Positions 6,442-15,147 are shown, counted from the first letter of the stretch. The stretch: DNA of 64,000 bases from RGIG426 sp045598965 (GCA_045598965.1 JAZRVH010000033.1:1-64000); one strand, 5' to 3'. Numbers and translations are program-made. Notes: generated by a model not told the origin, from the letters alone.

Positions 6442-7923
6442 ATGGAACGAGGAAACAATCTTTATGAGGACATTTCCAAACGGACCGGCGGAGACATTTA
6501 TATTGGGGTGGTAGGTCCGGTCAGAACAGGGAAATCCACCTTTATCAAGCAGTTTATGGACCAAATGGTGTTGCCGCATATTGACAGCGACGCCGCCAGA
6601 GAGCGGGCAACCGATGAATTGCCTCAGTCGGCGGCGGGACGAACGATTATGACGACCGAGCCGAAATTCATTCCCGAGCAAGGGGTACACATCACGCTGG
6701 ACGGTGCGGTGAATATGAATGTGCGGCTGATTGACTGCGTGGGGTATATTGTGCCGTCCGCTCTCGGGTATATTGAAAATGAACAACCCCGAATGGTGAA
6801 AACGGCGTGGTATGACGAGGAAATTCCTTTTAATATGGCGGCGGAAATCGGTACCAGAAAGGTGATTACTGACCATTCCACCATTGGGCTTTTGGTAACG
6901 ACGGATGGCAGTATCGGGGAAATTCCACGAGAGGAATATGCCGAGGCGGAACGCCGAGTGGTGAAAGAGCTCTCGGAAATGCAAAAGCCGTATGCGGTGC
7001 TTTTGAACAGCATCGAGCCCCGTGCCGCCGAGACACGGCGTCTTGCCGCCGCTTTGGAGGAGGAATATGGTGTTCCGGTGTGTCCGGTGAATTGTACCGC
7101 TTTGTCTAAAGAGGAGATACAGTCCGTTTTGGAACGGGTACTGTTTGAGTTTCCGGTAAGGGAAATCGGGGTGGATTTGCCCCGTTGGATGATGACACTT
7201 CCCGTCACGCATCCGGTGAGACGAACCGTGTTGTCTCATATCAAGACGGCTTGTGCCTGCGGAGAAAAGATTAAAGATGTGGCACGTATGGCGGAAAAGC
7301 TTTTTGATTGCGACTATATTACGGATAGTCATGTAAACCGTGTGGATTTGGGCACGGGGCAGGCGTTGATATCCGTTGAGGCGGACAGCGAGCTGTTTTA
7401 TGAGGTGCTGTCGGAGGTGACGGGTTTTTCCTGCAAAACCGACGGAGAACTTATGAAAACTATGACCATGCTGGCAGAGGTTAAGGCACGGTATGATAAA
7501 ATCAAGAATGCCCTGGACGAGGCGGAGGCAACCGGCTACGGGATTGTGATGCCGTCTGCTGACGAGTTGGAGCTGGAGGAACCGGAGATGCTGAGCCAGG
7601 GCGGTCGCTACGGTGTGCGGCTTCGTGCAAAAGCTCCGTCCTTGCACATTATGCGTGCCGATATCGAGACAGAGGTGTCGCCGATTGTCGGTTCGGAACA
7701 TCAATCGGAAGAACTCGTAAGTTATCTTCTTCGTGAGTTTGAGGAGGAACCGCAAAAGATTTGGGAGTCCAACATCTTCGGTACGTCGCTGTATGGACTT
7801 GTTAATGAGGGGCTGCATAACAAGCTCAACCACATGCCGCAGGAGGCACGGATGAAACTGAAAGAGACGGTGGAGCGGGTTATCAATGACGGCTGCAACG
7901 GACTTATTTGTATCATCGTATGA
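6442..7923 (+). CDS. spoIVA: stage IV sporulation protein A, coat basement ATPase
   Basis: A 493-residue protein, the family's usual length. It is made in the mother cell and polymerises on the forespore surface with ATP hydrolysis to anchor the spore coat. The Walker A motif GPVRTGKST is at residues 25-33, followed by the DCVGYIVPSALGY segment and the conserved C-terminal region ending in NDGCNGLICIIV. GGGGAGG (6428-6434) is 7 nt before ATG 6442. It is first in a run of three tightly linked sporulation genes; its stop overlaps the next start (ATGA). Confidence 0.98.
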   Translation: MERGNNLYEDISKRTGGDIYIGVVGPVRTGKSTFIKQFMDQMVLPHIDSDAARERATDELPQSAAGRTIMTTEPKFIPEQGVHITLDGAVNMNVRLIDCVGYIVPSALGYIENEQPRMVKTAWYDEEIPFNMAAEIGTRKVITDHSTIGLLVTTDGSIGEIPREEYAEAERRVVKELSEMQKPYAVLLNSIEPRAAETRRLAAALEEEYGVPVCPVNCTALSKEEIQSVLERVLFEFPVREIGVDLPRWMMTLPVTHPVRRTVLSHIKTACACGEKIKDVARMAEKLFDCDYITDSHVNRVDLGTGQALISVEADSELFYEVLSEVTGFSCKTDGELMKTMTMLAEVKARYDKIKNALDEAEATGYGIVMPSADELELEEPEMLSQGGRYGVRLRAKAPSLHIMRADIETEVSPIVGSEHQSEELVSYLLREFEEEPQKIWESNIFGTSLYGLVNEGLHNKLNHMPQEARMKLKETVERVINDGCNGLICIIV

Positions 7924-8693
7924 ACGAGAAGCAAAAAGGAGAGCTGACGGTGCTTGTCACCCAATGCATTGTTTGCGTGGTGATACTGCTTTTGGGACTT
8001 TGCGTTCGTCTTGTCGGCGGAGAAATGGCGGCTCAGGCGAAAACAGGGCTGTTTGCGGCGTTGGCAGATAACACCTTTGCCGACGTGCTGTTTGACCCGC
8101 CGACAAAAACGATGACAACGCCGACAACAACGATTCAGACGACAACAACGACAACAAAAACCTCACCGACTACCACCAAGACGGAAACGTCACGAACGGT
8201 GGGGGATAAACGGTCGGTAGCGGCGAATGCACCGACGGCAAAAAATACCGAACCAACAGAGCGGGCGACGGATATACCGTCGCCTGTCTGTTATCCGCTT
8301 AAAAGCGGTGTTTTGACCTCACTTTTCGGCACACGGGAACATCCGATACGTGGCGGTCAATCCACCCACACGGGATGGGATATAGCGGCGGATGAGGGGG
8401 CTCCTCTTGCGGCAATGTATGCGGCAACGGTGGTGGAAACGGGAAGCGGCGGCAGTTATGGCAATTATGTGGAAATGCGTGTGACGAAGGAATTCTCGGT
8501 CATTTATGCCCATTGCTTGAGACTTCTTGTGAAAAAAGGGGACAAGATTAAGGCGGGGCAGACGGTGGGATTTGTCGGTTCTACCGGCGTATCTACCGGA
8601 AATCATCTGCATTTGGAACTGCTCAAAAACGGTGTTCCCGTTGACCCTACCCTTGTGTTGTCGCTTTCTGTATATGGAGGGAACCCATGCTGA
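7920..8693 (+). CDS. membrane-anchored M23 (LytM) peptidase, SpoIVFA-like by position
   Basis: 257 residues: a membrane segment at ~11-33, a low-complexity Thr-rich linker at ~62-93, then a LytM domain at ~125-245. The zinc ligands of active M23 enzymes are present: HTGWD (His150, Asp154), His198, and HLH (His229, His231). In B. subtilis SpoIVFA is a degenerate LytM protein that holds the protease SpoIVFB inactive. The next gene here is an M50 protease with overlapping reading frame, so this is probably the functional counterpart. Because the catalytic set is intact it could instead act like clostridial SpoIIQ on peptidoglycan. ATG 7920 overlaps the spoIVA stop. Confidence 0.85.
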   Translation: MNEKQKGELTVLVTQCIVCVVILLLGLCVRLVGGEMAAQAKTGLFAALADNTFADVLFDPPTKTMTTPTTTIQTTTTTTKTSPTTTKTETSRTVGDKRSVAANAPTAKNTEPTERATDIPSPVCYPLKSGVLTSLFGTREHPIRGGQSTHTGWDIAADEGAPLAAMYAATVVETGSGGSYGNYVEMRVTKEFSVIYAHCLRLLVKKGDKIKAGQTVGFVGSTGVSTGNHLHLELLKNGVPVDPTLVLSLSVYGGNPC

Positions 8694-9265
8694 AAACCGT
8701 CGTGTGCGGCATAGAGATTGAGTTTTCTGTCGGGTTTCCGGCGGTGGTGGCACTTCTTTGTATGTTGGACCATACGGGGAGTGCCGCCCTTTGTCTTTAT
8801 GCCGCATTGCTTCATGAACTGGCCCATATTGCGGTCGCTTTTTGGTGTGGGTTTCGCCCGAAATCTCTTTGCTTTGGTGCGTTTGGAATGCGGATGGATT
8901 TTCCGTTTTTGCCCTACGGAGTGACAGCGGCGGTGGCTTTGGCGGGCCCGTTTTGCAACCTTCTGTTTGCCGCTTTTTCGGCGGTGGTGGGGTGGAACGC
9001 CTGCACGTTGGTGCATTTGGCACTGGGCGGTTTTAATTTGTTGCCGTTTCGTCCATTGGACGGAGGGCAGGCATTGTTTTCTATATTGATGAAACGAAAA
9101 GGAGAGCAAGCGGCCAATCGCACAATACACGTGCTGAGCGTGTTGATGTCGTTTCCGCTGTTCGGCTTTGCATTTTGGGTATTTATTGACAGCGGATACA
9201 ACGGTTCGTTGCTGTTTTTGTGCGGATATTTGCTTTTTTTACTGTTTTTCAAAAAGAAAGATTGA
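8687..9265 (+). CDS. spoIVFB: site-2 protease, SpoIVFB-like M50 metalloprotease
   Basis: A 192-residue polytopic membrane protein. The zinc-binding motif HELAH lies at residues 43-47 within a membrane helix, and the second site NLLPFRPLDGG at 117-127 supplies the Asp ligand. SpoIVFB-type proteases cleave pro-sigma-K in the mother-cell membrane around the forespore. Its start overlaps the end of the M23 gene by 7 nt, which implies translational coupling, and spoIVA is two genes upstream. No CBS domain is present at the C-terminus, unlike B. subtilis SpoIVFB; the protein ends in FFKKKD. Confidence 0.88.
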   Translation: MLKTVVCGIEIEFSVGFPAVVALLCMLDHTGSAALCLYAALLHELAHIAVAFWCGFRPKSLCFGAFGMRMDFPFLPYGVTAAVALAGPFCNLLFAAFSAVVGWNACTLVHLALGGFNLLPFRPLDGGQALFSILMKRKGEQAANRTIHVLSVLMSFPLFGFAFWVFIDSGYNGSLLFLCGYLLFLLFFKKKD

Positions 9266-9290
9266 AAAACGTCGAAGGATTTGATAAAAT
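9262..9290 (+). promoter_or_regulatory. promoter of the radical SAM operon
   Basis: TTGAAA (9262-9267), 17 nt, TAAAAT (9285-9290). The -35 box overlaps the stop codon of the preceding protease gene. Confidence 0.65.
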
Positions 9291-9321
9291 AAATGTATCT
9301 GTGAAAAGGACGGTACTGATT

Positions 9322-11166
9322 ATGGATGCAAAATGGGAGCAGTTGCTCTTGAAAGTTCAAAAACCCGCTCGCTACACCGGCGGCGAGTTACATAGTGTAG
9401 TAAAAAACAAGGCCGACGTGGATGTGCGTTTTGCGTTCTGTTTTCCCGATTTGTACGAGGTGGGAATGTCTCATCTTGGTATGAAAATCCTCTATTCTCA
9501 GTTCAATGAACAGCCGCATATTTGGTGTGAGCGTGTGTTTGCACCGGACGACGATATGGCAGAGCTGATGCAAAAAGAGGGACGTCCGCTGTGGGCGTTG
9601 GAAAGCGGTGACAGCATCGGCGACTTCGATTTTGTGGGCTTTACACTTCAGTATGAGATGAGCTATCCCACCATGCTGTATATGCTGAAGCTCGGGAACA
9701 TTCCGCTTCGCTCTGCCGACCGAGATGAATCGTTTCCTCTGGTGGTTGCGGGAGGGCCGTGTACCTGTAACCCCGAGCCGCTTGCCGATTTTGTGGATAT
9801 CTTCTTTATCGGCGAGGGGGAAGAGGTGGATTTGGAGGTGCTGGAGCTTTACCGCACCCATAAAAAAAGCGGCAACTATAAAAAAGATGCCTTTTTGCGA
9901 GAAGCTGCACAAATTGAGGGGGTATACGTGCCTGCTCTTTATGACGTGACCTATAACGAGGATGGCACGATTGCCTCGTTTACGCCGAAGGACGGGGCAC
10001 CCGCCACGGTGAAAAAGCGTATTATCAAAGACTTGAACACCTCGTATTATCCCGATAAATTCGTGGTGCCGTTTGCCGAGATTGTTCATGACCGTGCGGT
10101 GGGCGAAATTTTCCGTGGCTGTATTCGTGGATGCCGCTTTTGTCAAGCGGGCTTTTTGTACCGTCCGGTGCGTGAAAAATCGCCGGATGTTATTGACCGC
10201 CAATGCCACGACTTGTGCCGCTCTACCGGTTACGAGGAGTTTTCGCTGGCGTCGTTGTCCACCAGTGATTACACGAAAATTGAGGAGCTGTTGCCTCGGC
10301 TTCTTTCCTGGACGGAGACCGAAAAAACCAACATTTCCTTGCCGTCGCTTCGGGTGGACGGATTTTCTGAAGAACTTGTCAAACGTCTCAATGTTTTGCG
10401 GCGAAGCGGCTTGACCTTTGCTCCTGAGGCGGGAACACAACGGCTTCGTGACGCCATCAACAAAAATGTCACCGAGGACGAGGTGCTGGAAACGGTTCGT
10501 CGAGCCTTTGCGGGCGGATGGACGTCGGTGAAGCTGTACTTTATGCTGGGACTGCCCACGGAAACGGATGAAGATGTGGCGGGAATTGCGGCTCTCGGTC
10601 AAAAGGTTGTGGACGAGTATTACCGCAATCCGAACAAGCCGAAAGGAAAGAGCGTGTCCGTGTCTATGAGCACCGCTTGCTTTATTCCGAAGCCGTTTAC
10701 GCCGTTCCAATGGGAGGCACAGGACACCCGTGAGGAGCTGGAGCGTAAACAAAAGCTGTTGCTCGGTTCGCTTACCAGTAAGAAATTGACTCTCAGCTAT
10801 CACGATGCTCCCACAAGTTTGTGGGAAGCGGTGCTGGCGAGGGGCGACCGTAAGCTTTGTGCGGTGCTTGAAACCCTTGCCGACGGCAATGCCCATTTGG
10901 ATGCCTGGTCGGAGCATTTTGACCCCGAACAATGGGAGCGGGCAATGGAAGCACACGGCTTGACCGCCGGTTTTTATGCCCACCGCAATCGCTCCAACGA
11001 CGAGCATTTGCCGTGGGATCACATTGATATCGGTGTAACAAAAGAGTTCTTGATAAAAGAACGCCAAAAGGCGTATGAGAGCAAAACTACACCGCATTGC
11101 CGCTTGCAATGCTCCGGCTGCGGTGCCGCTTGTTACGGGGAGGGTGTGTGCTTTGAACGAAAATAA
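9322..11166 (+). CDS. B12-binding-like radical SAM protein (TIGR03960 family)
   Basis: A 614-residue protein. The N-terminal ~200 residues form a B12-binding-like Rossmann region (FPDLYEVGMSHLG; GGPCTCNPEPL; IGEGEE). The radical SAM cluster motif RGCIRGCRFCQAG at ~266-278 places Cys267, Cys271 and Cys274 around the 4Fe-4S cluster. A C-terminal Cys-rich end (CRLQCSGCGAACYGEGVC) may bind metal. The family is widespread in Firmicutes; its substrate is not established. ATG 9322 was chosen because homology begins there (MDAKWEQLL) after AAAAGGA. It overlaps the next gene, its usual partner. Confidence 0.9.
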   Translation: MDAKWEQLLLKVQKPARYTGGELHSVVKNKADVDVRFAFCFPDLYEVGMSHLGMKILYSQFNEQPHIWCERVFAPDDDMAELMQKEGRPLWALESGDSIGDFDFVGFTLQYEMSYPTMLYMLKLGNIPLRSADRDESFPLVVAGGPCTCNPEPLADFVDIFFIGEGEEVDLEVLELYRTHKKSGNYKKDAFLREAAQIEGVYVPALYDVTYNEDGTIASFTPKDGAPATVKKRIIKDLNTSYYPDKFVVPFAEIVHDRAVGEIFRGCIRGCRFCQAGFLYRPVREKSPDVIDRQCHDLCRSTGYEEFSLASLSTSDYTKIEELLPRLLSWTETEKTNISLPSLRVDGFSEELVKRLNVLRRSGLTFAPEAGTQRLRDAINKNVTEDEVLETVRRAFAGGWTSVKLYFMLGLPTETDEDVAGIAALGQKVVDEYYRNPNKPKGKSVSVSMSTACFIPKPFTPFQWEAQDTREELERKQKLLLGSLTSKKLTLSYHDAPTSLWEAVLARGDRKLCAVLETLADGNAHLDAWSEHFDPEQWERAMEAHGLTAGFYAHRNRSNDEHLPWDHIDIGVTKEFLIKERQKAYESKTTPHCRLQCSGCGAACYGEGVCFERK

Positions 11167-11812
11167 GAATTTCGAAACGGTGCGAATTGTGTTCGAAAAA
11201 ACCGGCACCGCCCGCTTCATTTCTCATTTGGATTTAAACCGCACGATGACCCGTGCTTTGCGGCGTCTCTCGTTGCCGCTGTGGTATACTGAGGGCTTCA
11301 ACCGCCGTCCTTACTTAACCTTTCCGTCTCCGCTGTCGCTCGGGAGCGAGAGCGTTTGCGAACGGATGGATTTTCGCCTGTGTGAACCGGTGGATTTGGC
11401 GACGTTATCCGCTCGGTTTAACGAGACACTGCCCGCCGGATTGCGGGTGATTTCTGCCGCTCCCGCCGTGATGAAAGCGGGGAAATTAGGCTTCGCCTCG
11501 TATGCGTTGACACTTGATTTGCCCGCCGATACGGTGGAGGCGTTTTTGGCACAGGATAGCATTCTTGTGGAAAAGAAGACGAAAAAAGGGGCATGGAAAG
11601 AAATTGAAATTCGCCCGGCATTAACCGATTCTACGGTGACCTCTTGCGACGGGGGATGTGAATGGCGTGTCACGCTTCCCTGCGGAGGAGAGGATACGGT
11701 GGTCAATCCTGCGTTATTGCATAAAGCGTTAGAGGCGTATGTCGGCCACGAAATCGGTATGAAAATCTTGCGTACAGCCCTTTTGGCGGCGGACAAAACG
11801 GATTTTTGCTGA
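11153..11812 (+). CDS. radical-SAM-associated protein (TIGR03936 / DUF2344)
   Basis: A 219-residue protein that typically accompanies, or is fused to, the TIGR03960 radical SAM protein. Characteristic parts are FEKTGTARFISHLDL near the N-terminus, then RALRRLSLPLWYTEGFNRRP and FPSPLSLGSES. The proposed start is TTG 11153, 9 nt after GGGGAGG (11137-11143), overlapping the previous gene by 14 nt. The pair is often followed by an RNase E/G gene and rplU; here rplS follows instead. Confidence 0.85.
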   Translation: MNENKNFETVRIVFEKTGTARFISHLDLNRTMTRALRRLSLPLWYTEGFNRRPYLTFPSPLSLGSESVCERMDFRLCEPVDLATLSARFNETLPAGLRVISAAPAVMKAGKLGFASYALTLDLPADTVEAFLAQDSILVEKKTKKGAWKEIEIRPALTDSTVTSCDGGCEWRVTLPCGGEDTVVNPALLHKALEAYVGHEIGMKILRTALLAADKTDFC

Positions 11813-11839
11813 AAAAATCGAAAAAAGTGAAAAAAACAC

Positions 11840-11868
11840 TTGCATTTCGAGAAAAGCTATGATAAACT
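11840..11868 (+). promoter_or_regulatory. rplS promoter
   Basis: TTGCAT (11840-11845), 17 nt, TAAACT (11863-11868). It precedes a structured leader of about 105 nt. Confidence 0.7.
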
Positions 11869-11880
11869 ATTCTGGTGTTT

Positions 11881-11966
11881 GAATGTCTGCCCCTTTGCAG
11901 ACCCAATCAACGATAAAAGCAGACGGTCCTCTGCCCGCATTTTGAGGCAAGAACGGCTGACATTTT
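11881..11966 (+). promoter_or_regulatory. ribosomal protein L19 leader
   Basis: The leader folds as GTCTGC (11885-11890) with GCAGAC (11897-11902) and GCAGA (11919-11923) with TCTGC (11930-11934), followed by the conserved stretch CGCATTTTGAGGCAAGAACG. This matches the L19 leader class of Firmicutes as remembered, in which L19 is thought to bind its own mRNA. Confidence 0.75.
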
Positions 11967-11979
11967 AGGAGGAACAAAA

Positions 11980-12321
11980 ATGGACGCTTTGAAACAAATC
12001 GCCGCTGACAGCTTGAAAGCTGAACCGGCACAATTCGAAATCGGCGACACCGTTCGTGTCGACGTGAAAATCCGTGAGGGCGATCGTGAGAGAATTCAGG
12101 CCTTCGAAGGTACCGTCATTGCCCGCAAAGGCAGTGGCGTGGGCGAGACCTTTACGGTTCGCCGTGTGTCTTACGGCGTCGGTGTGGAACGTGTGTTCCC
12201 GCTGCACTCCCCGAACGTGGCTGGCGTAAAAGTCATTCGCCACGGTAAAATTCGCCGCAGCAAGCTGTATTACCTGCGTGATCGTGTGGGTAAGGCGGCC
12301 AAGGTGAAAGAACGCTTGTAA
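11980..12321 (+). CDS. rplS: 50S ribosomal protein L19
   Basis: A 113-residue ribosomal protein at the 30S-50S interface. The family signatures IREGDRERIQAFEGTVIAR and the C-terminal RSKLYYLRDRVGKAAKVKE are intact. AGGAGG (11967-11972) is 7 nt before ATG 11980. It has its own promoter, autoregulatory leader and terminator. The following lepB-rbgA-rnhB-yraN order is a conserved Firmicutes arrangement. Confidence 0.98.
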   Translation: MDALKQIAADSLKAEPAQFEIGDTVRVDVKIREGDRERIQAFEGTVIARKGSGVGETFTVRRVSYGVGVERVFPLHSPNVAGVKVIRHGKIRRSKLYYLRDRVGKAAKVKERL

Positions 12322-12335
12322 TACTCACAAAAGAG

Positions 12336-12367
12336 GGGTTGTTTCTTTTTGAGACAACCCTTTTTTT
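12336..12367 (+). terminator. rplS terminator
   Basis: GGGTTGTTTC (12336-12345) pairs with GAGACAACCC (12351-12360) around TTTTT, followed by seven T's. Confidence 0.95.
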
Positions 12368-12392
12368 ACATTTTCAAAAGGAGGTGTCCGGC

Positions 12393-13052
12393 TTGGCAAA
12401 CACAAAAAAACGCCGCAGTTTCGGCAAATTTTTAGTCGACTGTGTGTATAGCGTTGTGTCCTTTGCCGCATTGGTGATGCTGATGTGGGCGTTTGTGTTT
12501 TCCTTTGTGTTGCGTACCGTTCAGGTGGACGGGTTTTCTATGCAGGACACTCTCCAAAACAAACAACGGATGATTCTTACTCGCACGCTGTATACGCCTA
12601 AGCGAGGAGATATTGTGGTGGCAAACCGCATAGATACGGTGGAAACCGCTCGTGTCGGTGTGTCCACTTATCGTGAACCGATTATAAAGCGGGTTATCGG
12701 CGTCGCCGGTGACGTGGTTGAGGTTACGCCGGACGCCGTGTATGTCAATGGTGCCAAGCTGTCTGAGCCGTATGTTCACTATGAAAACACCCATCCCGGC
12801 ATCACCTATGTGCCGAAGGGGAGCGTTTTCGTGATGGGCGACCATCGCAACGCCTCTACGGACAGCCGCCACAACGGGCCGGTGAAATTGGAAAATGTTA
12901 TGGGCCATGTGGTTGCCCGCATCAACACATTGACAGATTACGACATAATGGAGAAGGTTACCTATGCGAACGTTCCCGCAGCTCCCACAAAGGAACTGGT
13001 GGACCGAGCCATGGGGGAATCTGCCCAAAAGGAGGTAGACCGCAATGAGTGA
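12393..13052 (+). CDS. lepB: signal peptidase I (first of two)
   Basis: A 219-residue type I signal peptidase (family S26) with one membrane anchor at ~15-41 and the catalytic domain outside. The Ser/Lys dyad is visible: VDGFSMQDTL (Ser49) and EPIIKRVIG (Lys99), followed by GDHRNASTDSR. It removes signal peptides of secreted proteins. The start is TTG 12393, 8 nt after AGGAGG (12379-12384). The last codons overlap the start of a second, shorter signal peptidase, so the two are probably coexpressed. Confidence 0.93.
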   Translation: MANTKKRRSFGKFLVDCVYSVVSFAALVMLMWAFVFSFVLRTVQVDGFSMQDTLQNKQRMILTRTLYTPKRGDIVVANRIDTVETARVGVSTYREPIIKRVIGVAGDVVEVTPDAVYVNGAKLSEPYVHYENTHPGITYVPKGSVFVMGDHRNASTDSRHNGPVKLENVMGHVVARINTLTDYDIMEKVTYANVPAAPTKELVDRAMGESAQKEVDRNE

Positions 13053-13620
13053 TAAACCCGTGATTTTCGAGGAGGAAACTGCCGGTAAGGTGTTGGTTTC
13101 CGTTTTATATGACGTGCTGGATATTGTGGTGCCGGCACTGTTGGTCGTTTCGTTGATTTTCCTGTTTTTCCTGCGTACCGCCGGTGTGGACGGTGACTCG
13201 ATGAACGATACGTTGCAAAACGGTGACCGTCTGCTGATGACGAATTTTCTCTATGAGCCGCAACGGGGCGATATTGTGATTGTCAACCGTTGCCACAAGG
13301 GAGATGTCGAACCGGAAGAGCCGCTGATTAAGCGTGTTATCGGCGTGGAGGGGGACACCGTGCGGGTGGAACCGACGGCGGTGTATATCAACGACAAAAA
13401 GCTGGATGAGCCCTATGTCAACTACCTGAATTTGCCCTATGGCGTGACGGTGACCGTGCCTAAAGACCACGTGTTTGTGATGGGCGACCACCGCAACAAC
13501 TCCCGTGACAGCCGTGAATTCGGTTGTTTTTCAGAGGAGGAGCTGATGGGAAAAGCGATTTTCCGTATTTTCCCCACGGCGAATTTCGGCGGGGTTTATG
13601 ACAATCTTCCGCTTTCGTAA
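13045..13620 (+). CDS. lepB: signal peptidase I (second of two)
   Basis: A 191-residue S26 signal peptidase with a membrane segment at ~22-43, catalytic Ser52 in VDGDSMNDTL and Lys96 in EPLIKRVIG, and the box GDHRNNSRDSREFG. It is closer to the standard Firmicutes SipS/LepB length than its neighbour and lacks the neighbour's ~25-residue tail. It overlaps the upstream gene by 8 nt and has an internal AAAGGAGG before ATG 13045. Tandem copies may divide substrates or stages of growth; this is inference. Confidence 0.94.
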   Translation: MSDKPVIFEEETAGKVLVSVLYDVLDIVVPALLVVSLIFLFFLRTAGVDGDSMNDTLQNGDRLLMTNFLYEPQRGDIVIVNRCHKGDVEPEEPLIKRVIGVEGDTVRVEPTAVYINDKKLDEPYVNYLNLPYGVTVTVPKDHVFVMGDHRNNSRDSREFGCFSEEELMGKAIFRIFPTANFGGVYDNLPLS

Positions 13621-13631
13621 GGAGGCAGTTT

Positions 13632-14513
13632 ATGGAACAGCAAACCTCCCAAATTCAATGGTTTCCGGGGCACATGGCACGTACTCGCCGCAAAATCACC
13701 GAAAGCTTAAAGCTGATTGATATGGTGGTAGAGGTGCTGGATGCCCGTATTCCGTTGTCTTCCCGCAACCCGGAAATGGATACGTTGACAGCGGGAAAGC
13801 CTCGCCTCGTGTTGCTCAACAAGGCGGATTTGGCGGATGAAGCCGCCACCGCTCGATGGGTATCGTATTACGATAAACACGGTGTAAAAGCCCTGCCCGT
13901 AGACTGCAAAAGCGGTCGTGGACTTTCGAAAATTACGCCGCTGATGCGAGAAACGCTGAAAGACGAAATCGCCCAGTGGCAACAAAAAGGAATGGTGGGG
14001 CGTTCGGTTCGTGCCATGGTGGCGGGAATTCCCAATGTAGGCAAATCCTCTTTCATTAACCGCCTGGCAAAAGGCGGAAAAGCAAAGGCGGAGGATCGCC
14101 CCGGCGTTACCCGTGGAAACCAATGGTTTGGACTGGATGACGGCGTGTTGCTGTTGGATACTCCCGGCGTGCTTTGGCCCAAGTTTGAGGACCAGACCGT
14201 GGGGCTTCATTTGGCATTTACCGGTGCCATTCGAGACCAAATTCTTGATTGCGAAGAGCTGGCGTGCGAGCTTTTGGGTATCTTAAAAACCGAATATGCC
14301 GACCGCCTTTCTGAACGCTTTAAACTGGATTCTGTCGAGGATTGGCAGCTGCAGGAAAACTATGAGCTTTTGGAAACGATCGGCAGAAAACGGGGGATGC
14401 TTGTGTCCGGCGGCGAGGTAAATACCGAGCGTGCCGCCAACACGTTACTGGACGAATATCGAGGCGGAAAATTGGGACGAATTTCACTGGAATTTCCGCC
14501 GAAAGAGGTCTGA
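13632..14513 (+). CDS. rbgA: ribosome biogenesis GTPase RbgA (YlqF)
   Basis: A 293-residue circularly permuted GTPase that acts late in 50S assembly. The G motifs come in the permuted order: LLNKAD (G4, ~61-66) before GIPNVGKSS (G1, ~136-144), RPGVTRGNQW (G2) and LLDTPGVLWP (G3). The N-terminal WFPGHMARTRRKI is characteristic. It starts 11 nt after the signal peptidase gene, behind AAGGAGG. Confidence 0.97.
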   Translation: MEQQTSQIQWFPGHMARTRRKITESLKLIDMVVEVLDARIPLSSRNPEMDTLTAGKPRLVLLNKADLADEAATARWVSYYDKHGVKALPVDCKSGRGLSKITPLMRETLKDEIAQWQQKGMVGRSVRAMVAGIPNVGKSSFINRLAKGGKAKAEDRPGVTRGNQWFGLDDGVLLLDTPGVLWPKFEDQTVGLHLAFTGAIRDQILDCEELACELLGILKTEYADRLSERFKLDSVEDWQLQENYELLETIGRKRGMLVSGGEVNTERAANTLLDEYRGGKLGRISLEFPPKEV

Positions 14514-14520
14514 TTTTTGT

Positions 14521-15147
14521 ATGACAAACGTAGAATTTGATAGTGCGGTGCGTGCCGAGGGATTTTTAACCCTTTGCGGTATTGACGAAGCCGGACGAGG
14601 CCCGCTTTGCGGCCCGGTATATGCGGCGGCGGTGATTTTGCCGCCGGATGTGGAGATTGCGGGACTTAACGATTCCAAAAAGATTTCCGAAAAAAAGCGG
14701 GAAGAGCTTTTTGACGTCATCTGCAACACCGCTGTGGCCTATGGAATCGGTTTTGCCACGGTGGAGGAAATTGAGGAGATAAACATCCTTCAAGCCACGT
14801 TTCTCGCCATGAAACGGGCGTATGAAGCAATGGGGATGAATGCGGATTTGGTGCTTGTGGACGGGGATAAAATCCCGCCTGCTCTTTTGGCAAAGACCCG
14901 CAATGTGATTAAAGGGGATGCTTTGTCCGCCTCGATTGCGGCGGCGTCCATTTTGGCAAAGGTCAGCCGTGACCGGGTGCTGTATGAGCTGGACGAACAG
15001 TATCCTCAATACGGCTTTGCCAAGCATAAGGGTTACGGGACGGCGGCACATTATGAGGCACTTCGCCAATTCGGCGTTTCGCCGGTGCATCGCCGCAGTT
15101 TTCTTAAAAAGTTTTTGGCAAGCGACAACCACGGCAATGCGGTATAA
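14521..15147 (+). CDS. rnhB: ribonuclease HII
   Basis: A 208-residue endonuclease that removes ribonucleotides and RNA from RNA-DNA hybrids. Catalytic acids are seen in CGIDEAGRGPLCGP (Asp22, Glu23) and LVLVDGD; GDALSASIAAASILAKVSRDR and the KHKGYGTAAH segment complete the family pattern. ATG 14521 is 7 nt after the rbgA stop, with AAAGAGG inside the rbgA end. Confidence 0.97.
   Translation: MTNVEFDSAVRAEGFLTLCGIDEAGRGPLCGPVYAAAVILPPDVEIAGLNDSKKISEKKREELFDVICNTAVAYGIGFATVEEIEEINILQATFLAMKRAYEAMGMNADLVLVDGDKIPPALLAKTRNVIKGDALSASIAAASILAKVSRDRVLYELDEQYPQYGFAKHKGYGTAAHYEALRQFGVSPVHRRSFLKKFLASDNHGNAV

Noticed and set aside
6352..7833. Long open frame antisense to spoIVA
   Set aside because: Biased, Arg/His-rich composition typical of the reverse of a coding gene; no start signals.
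9388..11220. 610-codon open frame antisense to the radical SAM gene
   Set aside because: A shadow of the strong plus-strand gene; no homology visible.
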